DNA from: Alcaligenes aquatilis
GTDB taxonomy: Bacteria > Pseudomonadota > Gammaproteobacteria > Burkholderiales > Burkholderiaceae_B
Assembly (NCBI RefSeq): GCF_003076515.1
Contig: NZ_CP022390.1
Span: 2,294,001 to 2,358,000 of the forward strand
Reading direction: 5' to 3'
Length of the DNA: 64,000 nucleotides
The first letter of the stretch is position 1. Each line of letters begins with the position of its first letter. Below, piece by piece: positions 55,557-64,000 of this stretch. The notes under the pieces were generated by a model. It did no database searches. It saw only the letters and a list, made by a program, of their open reading frames with translations, and had not been told where the DNA came from. Position numbers and translations under genes: made by a program.

Positions 55557-57980
55557 TCAGGCGGCCCGAACCAAAGGAGTGGCCTTGATTGACCCGGCTT
55601 TGACGCTGCCGTCAAAGTCCTGGATCAGGCTCAAGACAAAGGGATCCTGGGCAACCTGCTCTTCGGCCTGTCGCTGACGCTCGGCCAGCTTGGCCTGCTC
55701 CACGGCATGCGCGGTAGCATCGCCTGTATCCCCGTATTCGATCACCAACTGAATGGACTGGGCAAAATATTCCGATAGAACAGTGCGCAAGCGCGCTTTG
55801 CCCTGACTGCCTTCAGTAGCCTTGATTTTGGCACGCAGGTGGATTTCCTGGCCTTTCACGCCCAGCCATTCGCTCTGGCGGGCCAGTTCGGCGGCCCAGC
55901 CGCTTAAGGGCAAGCTGGTTGCCACGTCGGGCCAGGTTTCCGGTTTCATGCCGCCCAGTCGCACGGTGCGCGGGTTGTCCGAACCGCTCTGCGGCACGAG
56001 CAGGCCCAGTTCGGTGTCGGGCATGAAGCGATCAGACATGGACACAGACGGTACATCGCCGTCTTCTTCGGCACGAGCCGCGTCCATATCCAAAGGCTGG
56101 TAATTCTCGAATTCTTCGTCCATGCCCTCGGACAACCAGGCGGGCTCATCCGGGCCGTCCTGGGTAGAGGCGGCTGGCGGCGCTTCTTCTGCCACCGGGT
56201 CTACTCGGGCGGCAGCCTGGGCTTGAGACGACATCAGGGGCTGAGCACTGCTCTTGCCCTGGGCTTTGGAGGATTCTGCAGCGGGATCGGCAGAGGAGTC
56301 TGCCTGGTCTGCGGAAGTGGATTCAACGGCGGGCGGAGCGGATGGCGTTGATGCCGCTTGGGCGGCTTGAACAGCGCTGCTGTCAGCAACTGCGGTCGCC
56401 GCTTCTTGAGGCGAACTGGTCGTGGAACCGGCTTCAACGCTTGCGTCCGCTGGGGCAGATTCTGAAGTGTCATAGCTGACCCCCGCGCCGGCAGGCTCGG
56501 GAGCATCTTCCCAGGCCGGGACAAAGTCGTCGTCAGCAGGGATGGATTCTGCGACAGGCGCCGCTTGAGCTGCGGCAACATCAACGGCCGGGGCGGCTGC
56601 GGTGGCAGAGGCCTGTGCCTGCTCAGATGCGGCCTGTGGATCAATCGCAGGCTGGGGGGTTTTTGTTGCCTGTACTGCTTGTGCCGTTTGCCTTCTCTGT
56701 TCTGTTTGCGCCCCCTGCTCAACTTGCTGTGTAGACGCAGCAGAAGCGGCGGCATCAACAGGGGTTGCAGAAGCAGCCGGTACCGACGCAGCCTCTGAAG
56801 CAGCGGGAGCTTTCGCAGGAGCGGGAGCAGCCTGAGCGGCACCAGCAGTATCAGACCCCGAAGGCCCTGCTGGCGGTGGCACATACGCCGAGACGGGCTC
56901 GGGCAGCAAGGCCAGCATGCGCAAGCACGCCATCACAAAACCGGCGTACTCATCCGGAGCCAAAGACAGCTCCTGACGACTGTGCACCGCGACCGAATAA
57001 AACAACTGCACATGATCAGGCGAGAGTGTGGGTGCCAATTGCCGCACCGCCTCTGCCAACGGATCATCATCTGAAATCGTGCCAGGGATACGCTGCTCGA
57101 TAGCGATACGGGACAACAAGGTTGCCAAATCCGCCAGAGCACCCGAATAAGACAGGCCACGCATGGCCAGATCATCGGCCACACCCATAATGGCCTGCGC
57201 ATCGTAAGCGACCAGTGCTTGCAGCAATTGCGCCAAGTGGCGTTGATCAATGGTGCCCAGCATGGCTTGCACAGCCTGGGCGCTAAGATCGCCCGCGCTA
57301 TAGGCAATGGCCTGATCGCTAAGCGATAAGGCATCCCGCATGGAACCATCGGCTGCCTGCGCCAGCAGACGCAAGGCAGGCAACTCGAACTGCATTTCTT
57401 CCTGGGTCAGAATGTCCTGCAGGTGGCCCACAATCGCAGGCACGGTCATCTGCTTCAAATTGAATTGCAGACAGCGCGACAAGACGGTGACCGGAATTTT
57501 TTGTGGGTCTGTGGTCGCCAGAATGAATTTGACGTGCGCTGGCGGTTCTTCCAGCGTCTTGAGCATGGCGTTGAAGGCGTGCCCGGTCAGCATGTGAACT
57601 TCGTCAATCATGTAGACCTTATAGCGGCCCGAGCTGGGGGCGTAGACCGCCTGTTCCAGCAGCTGGGTCATCTCTTCCACACCCCGGTTGGAGGCGGCGT
57701 CCAGCTCTACATAATCAATAAAGCGGCCAGCATCAATCTCGGTACACGCGCGGCAAACGCCACAGGGCTTGGAGGTGATGCCGGTTTCGCAGTTCAGCGA
57801 CTTGGCCAGAATACGCGACAAGGTGGTCTTGCCCACGCCGCGTGTGCCCGTAAACAACCAGGCATGGTGCAGGCGCTGGGTATCCAGGGCGTGCGTCAGA
57901 GCGCGCACCACGTGGTCCTGACCAACCAGGGTGTCAAAGGAGCGAGGGCGCCACTTGCGGGCCAGAACGAGATAGGTCAT
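55557..57980 (-). CDS. dnaX: DNA polymerase III subunits gamma and tau
   Basis: DnaX is the ATPase of the clamp loader. The 807-residue protein has an AAA+ module with Walker A GTRGVGKT (45-52), four zinc Cys (64, 73, 76, 79), Walker [13 protein letters not shown] and sensor SRC. A domain III follows, then a linker of about 270 residues rich in Ala, Gln, Pro and Ser (roughly 375-640). The C-terminal tau region ends the protein. In E. coli gamma arises by frameshifting at an A-rich slippery site; I saw none of that kind in the linker region, so a shorter gamma form is not evident. The SRP RNA gene precedes it. Confidence 0.96.
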   Translation of the reverse strand: MTYLVLARKWRPRSFDTLVGQDHVVRALTHALDTQRLHHAWLFTGTRGVGKTTLSRILAKSLNCETGITSKPCGVCRACTEIDAGRFIDYVELDAASNRGVEEMTQLLEQAVYAPSSGRYKVYMIDEVHMLTGHAFNAMLKTLEEPPAHVKFILATTDPQKIPVTVLSRCLQFNLKQMTVPAIVGHLQDILTQEEMQFELPALRLLAQAADGSMRDALSLSDQAIAYSAGDLSAQAVQAMLGTIDQRHLAQLLQALVAYDAQAIMGVADDLAMRGLSYSGALADLATLLSRIAIEQRIPGTISDDDPLAEAVRQLAPTLSPDHVQLFYSVAVHSRQELSLAPDEYAGFVMACLRMLALLPEPVSAYVPPPAGPSGSDTAGAAQAAPAPAKAPAASEAASVPAASATPVDAAASAASTQQVEQGAQTEQRRQTAQAVQATKTPQPAIDPQAASEQAQASATAAAPAVDVAAAQAAPVAESIPADDDFVPAWEDAPEPAGAGVSYDTSESAPADASVEAGSTTSSPQEAATAVADSSAVQAAQAASTPSAPPAVESTSADQADSSADPAAESSKAQGKSSAQPLMSSQAQAAARVDPVAEEAPPAASTQDGPDEPAWLSEGMDEEFENYQPLDMDAARAEEDGDVPSVSMSDRFMPDTELGLLVPQSGSDNPRTVRLGGMKPETWPDVATSLPLSGWAAELARQSEWLGVKGQEIHLRAKIKATEGSQGKARLRTVLSEYFAQSIQLVIEYGDTGDATAHAVEQAKLAERQRQAEEQVAQDPFVLSLIQDFDGSVKAGSIKATPLVRAA

Positions 57981-58098
57981 GCGAATTCCGGACGGCGTGA
58001 ACCATCAATACAAATAAGCGAAAGGAAAAGTGTACCGGATTCGGTGCTGAAGGGAAGCAGATAGACCGGGCGCGCATAACCCGATAAGCAAATGAAGT

Positions 58099-58193
58099 GG
58101 CGAGCCTGACTCCGGCACTGATTCTGCACGGCTGTGGCTGCTTCGTTCCCGACCTGACCAGATTCACCGCCGAACCATGCGGAGGGGCCCGCC
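58099..58193 (-). ncRNA. ffs: Signal recognition particle RNA (4.5S RNA)
   Basis: On the minus strand the conserved SRP domain IV core is present: CAGGTC...GGAA...GAAGCAGCC, with the symmetric and asymmetric loop sequences and a GGAA-type tetraloop. The outer arms GGCGGGCC and GGCTCGCC pair over 8 bp, giving a 95-nt hairpin, the size of bacterial 4.5S RNA. Ends are set by that helix and may be off by a few nt. A TACACT -10 (58206-58201) lies 7 nt before the 5' end. It is next to dnaX, as in many betaproteobacteria. Confidence 0.93.
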
Positions 58194-58209
58194 GACAAGT
58201 AGTGTAGCA

Positions 58210-61200
58210 TTAATACGGCAGCCAAAGATCGGCTCTCGGGAAATAAAGCGCCGCCCGCGCCGGTCGCCCATCCAGAGCCTGCACCTGCTCACAATAACGC
58301 TGCAATTGCGGTGCGTAGCGCTCCAACATACGCGCTGCAAAATCATCCTGACTTTCATGCTCGGCGGGCCGCCCCGTCTTGTAATCCACCACCAGCCAGT
58401 GATCTTCCTGGGAAATCGCCAAGTCGATAATCGACACCCGACCACTGACATCCAGCAAGGACCACTCCCGGTAGGCGCGGCTGACACCCAGCAACCAGCG
58501 ACCACGCTCGGTCTGCACGGTTGCGGCAATGGCCTCAAACAAGGATTGGGCAGCCTCATCCAGGTAGGCGGCAGGCACCCCGGCCCGCAGCAACTGGCGA
58601 CGCATGACGACGCGACCTTGCTGCAAACGCTCTACCGGCCATTCGTCCAGACCTTCACGACCCAGCTTTTCCAGCCAGTCGTGGGCAACCGTCCCAATGG
58701 CTTTTTCATGAGTCGTATCCAGGGACCACTGCCAGCTTTGATACTGTGGGCTGGCGGTCTGCAATTGCTCGGGTGGCGCAGCAGGCAAGCTCACCACACG
58801 CTGCAACAATGCCGCAGAACCTTGCCCCGACTCCTCTTGCTGCCTGCCCTGCTCGGCTTGCCAAACCGGCGCCTGTGGCTGCTCCAGGACAGGCCAGACA
58901 CGGCTTAACAAGGAGCGGCCATCCGGCTCGCGCAGACCCTTGTCCTGGGTGATGCTCAGCTCCGCAAACAAGTGCAACTCCTGACGGGCACGCGTCAGAG
59001 CCACGTATAAAAGACGGTGGCTTTCCTGCTCGGCTCGGATACGTTCCCGCGCTGCCAGAAACTGCGACACCGGATCGCGTTGCTCGCTGCCCTTATGGCT
59101 GATCGGCCCCAGAATCAGGCGCTCGGCGCTGTGTTCCAGACGAATCAAGGGCTCGGAATCGGCTGCCGACTGCTTGTGCAAGCCAAACAAGATAACAGTT
59201 TCAAACTCCAGGCCCTTGGACTTGTGAATCGTCATCACCTCCACGGCCTTGCCCGTCCCTTGCGGGGTGGCATACAAAGACTCCACGCGGGCCTGCAATT
59301 GCTGCTGATCGGGCGGTCCATAGGGACACAGCTCCTCCAGCAGCCGCAAAACTTGTTCGGCATCGGCCTGATCGGCCAGGCTTGGATAAACCTGCGGCCC
59401 GCCCAAGCGCGTCCAGCATTCCTGCACCCAGGCTGCAAAAGGCATCAAGCCGCTGCGATTACCTTTATCCAGCAAGATCTGGCAAGCGAACAGCAGCCGG
59501 TCGCGCTCATTCGCATCCCAATCTTCAAAATCCTGATTGTGTGTGAAGAATTCCAGCCTGGCGGCCGGAGCTTCTCCGCCACCATCCGGGGGCGCCTGTG
59601 GCGTCATAGTCATCTTGCCTCGCTTGACCTCGCCGTCAACGGCGAGGTTCGCTCTCAGGCTCGTGGTCAGCTCGGCCAGGGTCTGCGTGGGATGCAAAGC
59701 GCACAAACGATGCAGACTCTCCAAACGCAGGCCGATCAATGGCGAGCGCAACACGGACAGCCAAGCCAGTCGATCTGCCGGGTGAGCCAAGGCACGGACC
59801 AATTGCACCAAATCCGCCACCACAGGGCGCTGCTGCAAGGGCTCCAGCTCTACCGCTCGGCACGGTACGCCCTGCTCGCCCAGCTTGCGCACCAAACCCT
59901 GCAAGTGCGAACGTGCTCGCACTAGAATTGCCACCGGATGCTCACTGTCCTGATAACGTTCCAGAGCTTGAGCCGCGCATTGCACCGCTTCTTGCACCGC
60001 ACGTTCCTGAGCCGCTTGCTGCGACGGCACGGCATCCTCTCCCCGTGCCACCCGGAAATGCCAGGACGGATGAAACTGCACCGCCCACTCGGGAATATCA
60101 GGTTTGAAGGCAGTCGAGTGTTCATACGTGACCATGCCCAGATCCGGATCAGGTCGAGCCGGAAACAGTTGCGCCCCCACCCTATTCACCCACTCCACCA
60201 AACGCGGGTGCGAGCGGAAGTTATTGCTGAGATTGAGCGGCTCCAGCTCCACTTCACCTAAACGTCGCGCTTGCCAGACCTGCAGAAACAAACCCACTTC
60301 CGCCTTGCGGAAACGGTAAATGGACTGCATGGGGTCGCCCACCAGAAACAGGCTACGCCCATCACCCGGCTCCCAGCCACTGGTCAGGCGCTCCAGCAAT
60401 TGCACCTGGGATTGGCTGGTGTCCTGAAATTCGTCCACCAGCAAATGACGTATGGACCTATCCATACGCAACAGCAGTTCGCCCGGCTCATCGGCATCGC
60501 CCAAGGCTTGCAGGGCACGTTGAGCAATCTCGGTGAAATCGACCTCGGCTTTCTCGGCAAAGCGCAGTTTCAATTGCGCCGCAGCCAGCCACAAGACCTG
60601 AATCAGATTGGACAGAACTTCTTGCTGCTGGGCGGAGTATTGTTCGGGCAGAAGGCGGGCACTGGCCAGGCGAGCAATCCAGGGCTCTGCCCCCAGACAA
60701 TTACTCAACCATTCAGTCAGAATTTCTTTTTGCGCTGTTTTTGGCGGAAAGCCGTTACGCACGGTCAGGCTTTTGCGCAGATCGCCTTTATCCGTCAGCA
60801 ACAAGGCTGCCAGACCACGCCAGCGCGGCAAATCGTCCATAACCGGGGCCAGATTGTCGCCTTGCCAATCGGCCAGGGCCAGTACATCGCCGCTTTCCAG
60901 ATTCGAGGCCGCAAAGCAGGCCAAAGGCGCCAAAGTCCGTGCCCAGCCGGGTGGCAAAGCATCGCTTAGCTGCTGCAGTTGCTGCTCCACCACCTCGCGC
61001 AAGCTGTCTTGCAAAAGCGCCACGTCACCGCCCTGCCCCACGGCTGGCAGCCACTGATCGCGGCTGGCCAACATACCGGCCAACAGGGCTTGCGCCTGCA
61101 GCAGGTTGACATCCATATGCTCCAGAAAGCGCGCCACGCTAGGGACGCTTTCCGCCATTTCCAGCGTGGCCCAGGCCGCCGCTTCGTAATGCTCCTGTGC

Positions 61201-61635
61201 CTTATCAGTAATGGCCGGCACCCCGCCCAGCCCCGTAATCCAGGGCATGGCACGCACCAGGTGCGCACACAAGGAGTCAATGGTACGGATACTCAAGCGT
61301 GCCGGATAGGCCAGCAAATCCCACTGCTGTTCCTGATTGCGCTGCATGGCCGCGCGCGCCAGCTCCCAACTGCGTACGCGATAGGACTCGGCAGGCCGTT
61401 CCTGATTGGCAGCGGCCAGCTTCTCCAGCACTCGCGCATGCATTTCAGCCGCAGCTTTACGGGTGAAGGTAATGGCCACAATTTCTTCTGGCCGCTGCAC
61501 GCGAGCCAGCAAAGCCAGAATTCGGTCGGTCAGCAGCTCTGTCTTGCCTGAACCGGCAGGGGCTTGGACCAGAAAGGAGGACTCGGGGTCCAGTGCCCGT
61601 GCACGGGCGGGGCTATCGCTAGGGACAGTCAGCAT
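58210..61635 (-). CDS. addA: AddA-type UvrD-family helicase/exonuclease
   Basis: AddA is the helicase-nuclease subunit of AddAB, which processes double-strand breaks for RecA. The 1141-residue protein has Walker A APAGSGKT (25-32), helicase motif Ia VAITFTRKAAAEM, motif II LLVDEFQDTSQSQ, motif III LFLVGDPMQSIYRFRKAEVG, and motif VI-type YVALTRARQELHLFAE. A RecB-type nuclease domain lies near the C-terminus (WLVVDYKTGRP, PQLQRYCEQV). Its start overlaps the addB stop by 7 bp. The choice of AddA over RecB rests on the adjacent nuclease gene and the lack of recC or recD here. Confidence 0.9.
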   Translation of the reverse strand: MLTVPSDSPARARALDPESSFLVQAPAGSGKTELLTDRILALLARVQRPEEIVAITFTRKAAAEMHARVLEKLAAANQERPAESYRVRSWELARAAMQRNQEQQWDLLAYPARLSIRTIDSLCAHLVRAMPWITGLGGVPAITDKAQEHYEAAAWATLEMAESVPSVARFLEHMDVNLLQAQALLAGMLASRDQWLPAVGQGGDVALLQDSLREVVEQQLQQLSDALPPGWARTLAPLACFAASNLESGDVLALADWQGDNLAPVMDDLPRWRGLAALLLTDKGDLRKSLTVRNGFPPKTAQKEILTEWLSNCLGAEPWIARLASARLLPEQYSAQQQEVLSNLIQVLWLAAAQLKLRFAEKAEVDFTEIAQRALQALGDADEPGELLLRMDRSIRHLLVDEFQDTSQSQVQLLERLTSGWEPGDGRSLFLVGDPMQSIYRFRKAEVGLFLQVWQARRLGEVELEPLNLSNNFRSHPRLVEWVNRVGAQLFPARPDPDLGMVTYEHSTAFKPDIPEWAVQFHPSWHFRVARGEDAVPSQQAAQERAVQEAVQCAAQALERYQDSEHPVAILVRARSHLQGLVRKLGEQGVPCRAVELEPLQQRPVVADLVQLVRALAHPADRLAWLSVLRSPLIGLRLESLHRLCALHPTQTLAELTTSLRANLAVDGEVKRGKMTMTPQAPPDGGGEAPAARLEFFTHNQDFEDWDANERDRLLFACQILLDKGNRSGLMPFAAWVQECWTRLGGPQVYPSLADQADAEQVLRLLEELCPYGPPDQQQLQARVESLYATPQGTGKAVEVMTIHKSKGLEFETVILFGLHKQSAADSEPLIRLEHSAERLILGPISHKGSEQRDPVSQFLAARERIRAEQESHRLLYVALTRARQELHLFAELSITQDKGLREPDGRSLLSRVWPVLEQPQAPVWQAEQGRQQEESGQGSAALLQRVVSLPAAPPEQLQTASPQYQSWQWSLDTTHEKAIGTVAHDWLEKLGREGLDEWPVERLQQGRVVMRRQLLRAGVPAAYLDEAAQSLFEAIAATVQTERGRWLLGVSRAYREWSLLDVSGRVSIIDLAISQEDHWLVVDYKTGRPAEHESQDDFAARMLERYAPQLQRYCEQVQALDGRPARAALYFPRADLWLPY

Positions 61636-64000
61636 GACACCTCTCCTCCATTGTCTTGGAGGTCTTCCTGGAACAAACGTAAAAAGGGCAAAACATCGCA
61701 GTACAGCAAATCGTTGCGGTTCCAGATCTGGTTGGCGGCCTGCCCTTGCAGGAACTCATCCGCCAGACCTTCCACCGCCTGTTTCCACTGCGCGATTTGT
61801 GCGGTCCACTGCTGGGCACTTTCCAATTCGGTCAGGCCCTCAATATCCATGCCGGGCGCGGCCAAACCACTTAAGCCCACCTGACGAGCATGCAAGCGCA
61901 CAAAAGCCAAGCCACTGACGGTTCGACCTTCATCCTGCAAGGCCGCGGCATAAAACGGCAATTGCAGATTCACAGGTCTGGGCCGCAGCCAATCTTTATC
62001 GGGTCTGAGTTCGCCTATGCCAGTTTTGTAGTCCATCAGCAACTGCTCACCATCGGCCAGATCATCCAGACGATCCAGACGCAGGCTCAAACGCAGTAAG
62101 CCACGGCTCCAGCTCAATTCCTGTTCCGTCGCGCCCAAGGCAAACGGCGGACGCTGGGCTTCCTGATGCGCGTATTGACTCAAAACAGCCAGACCCCGCT
62201 CCATTTCCAGGCTGCGCAGCACCGGGCCGTAATCGGCCAGCTCTTCCTGAGCGGCCTGATCAATACACACTTGCACCACGTCCAACAGCGAGTCCTCGCC
62301 AATCAGTTCGTGCAAGCTGTCCTGATCCTTCACACGCAGCCAGAACAGTTCGACGGCGCGGTGCAGAAACACCCCGCGTGTATTCATATCACCTACACGG
62401 GCGTAATCAGGCAAGGCCTGACCATGCAAACGAAACTTCACAAAAGCCCATAAGGGATTGCGGGCCTGCGTATCCAGCACGCTGATTCCGCCGCGTATGC
62501 GCTCTTCAAGCTTCAGGCTGGGGCCTTGCTCGTCCAGCAAGGCTTCCTGTGCGACGGCCTGCTCTGCCTGCACCGCCCAAGGCATTTCCAGCACAGGCCA
62601 ATGCGCGATCAAAGGGCTGGGTCTGAGCTCTTGCTCCCCCTGATTCAAAGGCGCACTGAGCAAGACCTGGTTGCCACAGCGCAGCAAGGCGCTCAACATC
62701 CAGCGCGCCCACTCCAGCTCCCGCTCTGGCGTACTGCGCGGGGCTTGCACCCGGCGCAGCACTTGGGCGGGGATCAGGGGATTCGGTTTGACGGCAGCGG
62801 GCAAAATATCATCGGTCAGGCCCAGCACCCATACGGCATCCCAACGCCCGCCTTCCGCCTCCAGAAAGCCCAGCACATCCAGACGGGAGCGCGGATCACG
62901 CTGTGGCTGGAACAGATTTTCACGGGCCATGCGCGCCAGAGCACTTTGCGCCTTCAAGGCACTGATACGGCCCAAGACAGGGGCTTGCTGCGCCAGTTGC
63001 AGCAGCAGGGCCTCCAAAGCTTCCAAGGTTTGAAACTGGGCGCTATCCAAACGATTGGTTCCGGGAAAACCCAAAGCCTCCAGGCATTGACGCATCACTG
63101 AAGCCCAGGTATCCACCCCTTGAGCGCCGGCCGACACGGACTCGAAGCGCTCCACCGCCTTGGCCCAGGCCAGGGCCAGTTCGGGCGTATGAAAGCTGAG
63201 CATGTCGGCAAATTCTTTGCGGCTCACTTGCGTGATGCGATTGTCGCGCCAGGCCTTGTCAATACGGGCACGGCCGCCTGCTTCGGACTGTTCTGCCTGA
63301 CACGCTCCCAAACGCAAGGCTTGACCCAGCATGGCCGGCTCGGCCTGCCCCTTGGTCGCCAGGGTAAACAGGGCTTTCAACCAGGCCAGGGCTGCTTCAA
63401 CCACGGGCCACTCGGCCAAGGATCGGGCCGCTGCCACGTTATAGGGCAAGGCGCCTTGATCCGTGTGCATGGCTTGCCGCAAGAGGCGATGCACCAGCGG
63501 CAGTTGCGTTTCCAACTGCGCCGCCACAATGGCTACCGTGCGATCCGGGTCCTCATCCAATTGACGACGCGCCCATTGCACCGCCAGGCGCCATTCCGTA
63601 TCCGCATCCTGCGCCTGCACCCGATGAACTTCCGTGGCCTGCGCCTCTTCGTGCTGCAACTGCAGAATCTCCACTCCCATATTCTGCAAACCCATTAAAA
63701 GGCTTTGCAGACGCGGCGAGTATTCATGAAAACCATGCAGCACCATATAGCGATGACGCATGTGCAAGGCGCCGGCCTGCACCGCTTTCAGCACGCGCTC
63801 GGCAGCCAGATTCGCGTCATCCAGATCCGCCTGCTCCAGGCTTTGCCGGTAGTGAGAGCGCCATTGCATGAAGCGTTCAAAATCTATGCTGGCCTCGCCG
63901 GGTTTGAGCTCAATATTCCATTCATCCAGCAGGGTATCGGCTTCACAGGCCAGACGCGCTGCCTGGCCGACATCCAGGAAGTAGCCCTCTTCCTCGCACT
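61629..64000 (-). CDS. addB: AddB-type PD-(D/E)XK nuclease, partial at the 5' end
   Basis: This is the partner of AddA, a helicase-like scaffold with its own nuclease domain. The minus-strand frame is open from the stop at 61629 to the window edge (about 790 residues visible), so the N-terminus is missing; the first internal ATG at 63869 is not the start. The C-terminal nuclease core is seen in LLMDYKTGIGEL and the following LQLPFYAAAL. The middle has the inactive helicase fold with DAVWVLGLTDDILP and a conserved RTPERELEWAR-like segment. The Cys residues of an iron-sulfur AddB are not evident. Confidence 0.88.
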   Translation of the reverse strand, partial: CEEEGYFLDVGQAARLACEADTLLDEWNIELKPGEASIDFERFMQWRSHYRQSLEQADLDDANLAAERVLKAVQAGALHMRHRYMVLHGFHEYSPRLQSLLMGLQNMGVEILQLQHEEAQATEVHRVQAQDADTEWRLAVQWARRQLDEDPDRTVAIVAAQLETQLPLVHRLLRQAMHTDQGALPYNVAAARSLAEWPVVEAALAWLKALFTLATKGQAEPAMLGQALRLGACQAEQSEAGGRARIDKAWRDNRITQVSRKEFADMLSFHTPELALAWAKAVERFESVSAGAQGVDTWASVMRQCLEALGFPGTNRLDSAQFQTLEALEALLLQLAQQAPVLGRISALKAQSALARMARENLFQPQRDPRSRLDVLGFLEAEGGRWDAVWVLGLTDDILPAAVKPNPLIPAQVLRRVQAPRSTPERELEWARWMLSALLRCGNQVLLSAPLNQGEQELRPSPLIAHWPVLEMPWAVQAEQAVAQEALLDEQGPSLKLEERIRGGISVLDTQARNPLWAFVKFRLHGQALPDYARVGDMNTRGVFLHRAVELFWLRVKDQDSLHELIGEDSLLDVVQVCIDQAAQEELADYGPVLRSLEMERGLAVLSQYAHQEAQRPPFALGATEQELSWSRGLLRLSLRLDRLDDLADGEQLLMDYKTGIGELRPDKDWLRPRPVNLQLPFYAAALQDEGRTVSGLAFVRLHARQVGLSGLAAPGMDIEGLTELESAQQWTAQIAQWKQAVEGLADEFLQGQAANQIWNRNDLLYCDVLPFLRLFQEDLQDNGGEVSC

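Noticed and set aside
56234..56884. Alternative-frame ORF inside dnaX as a frameshift product
   Set aside because: It only reflects the low-complexity linker. No A-rich slippery heptamer was seen at its entry point.

Overview
The window reads as ordinary chromosome of a betaproteobacterium in the Alcaligenaceae, most likely Alcaligenes or a close relative. This is inferred from protein sequence character and gene neighbourhoods (rlmE-ftsH-folP-glmM, carA-carB, SRP RNA-dnaX-ybaB-recR, ppx/ppk/pst). No sequence search was run. Genes are densely packed on both strands. I see no phage, insertion sequence, integron, CRISPR array or toxin-antitoxin pair.

Layout. 1-3.2 kb (minus): yciO-like gene, M50 protease, dapA and the start of bamC. 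3.3-6.8 kb (plus): tRNA-His, a small Trp-rich ORF coupled to a cardiolipin synthase, and a PaaX-type regulator, ending in a 12-bp minisatellite and a terminator. 6.9-9.2 kb (minus): acetate permease actP with its DUF485 partner, and tRNA-Arg. 9.4-18 kb: phospholipase A1, a LysR regulator divergent from a giant indolepyruvate ferredoxin oxidoreductase, an LtaS-like sulfatase, and two tRNA-Pro genes. 18-24 kb: PACE efflux pump with divergent LysR, an orphan solute-binding protein, a DoxX protein, and a PepSY / response regulator / histidine kinase operon with a divergent His-rich PepSY-like secreted protein. 24-26 kb: acyl-CoA synthetase. 26-35 kb: phosphate block (pstSCAB behind a Pho box, ppk, divergent ppx, then an OlsB-type acyltransferase). 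35-41 kb: glmM, folP, ftsH, rlmE, yhbY and greA. 41-46 kb: NCS2 uracil-type permease, histidine phosphatase, SDR, LpxO-like hydroxylase. 46-52 kb: carB, carA, divergent tal. 52-54.5 kb: sulfonate-type ABC importer. 54.6-64 kb: recR, ybaB, dnaX, SRP RNA, addA and partial addB.

Functional links. The pst, ppk, ppx and olsB genes together suggest a response to phosphate limitation: high-affinity uptake, polyphosphate turnover and a phosphorus-free membrane lipid. YbaB, RecR, DnaX and AddAB form a replication and repair cluster. Several regulatory elements can be read directly: a Pho box with a correctly spaced -10, a terminator-like hairpin in the greA leader, palindromes in two LysR-controlled divergent regions, and an 11-bp-spaced direct repeat in front of the PepSY/two-component module.

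No clearly new multi-gene system is visible. The most unusual observations are that all four intergenic tandem repeats I found lie between convergent genes, the greA leader hairpin, the two-sided PepSY/two-component module, and a tRNA-Pro copy with a mismatched T stem.
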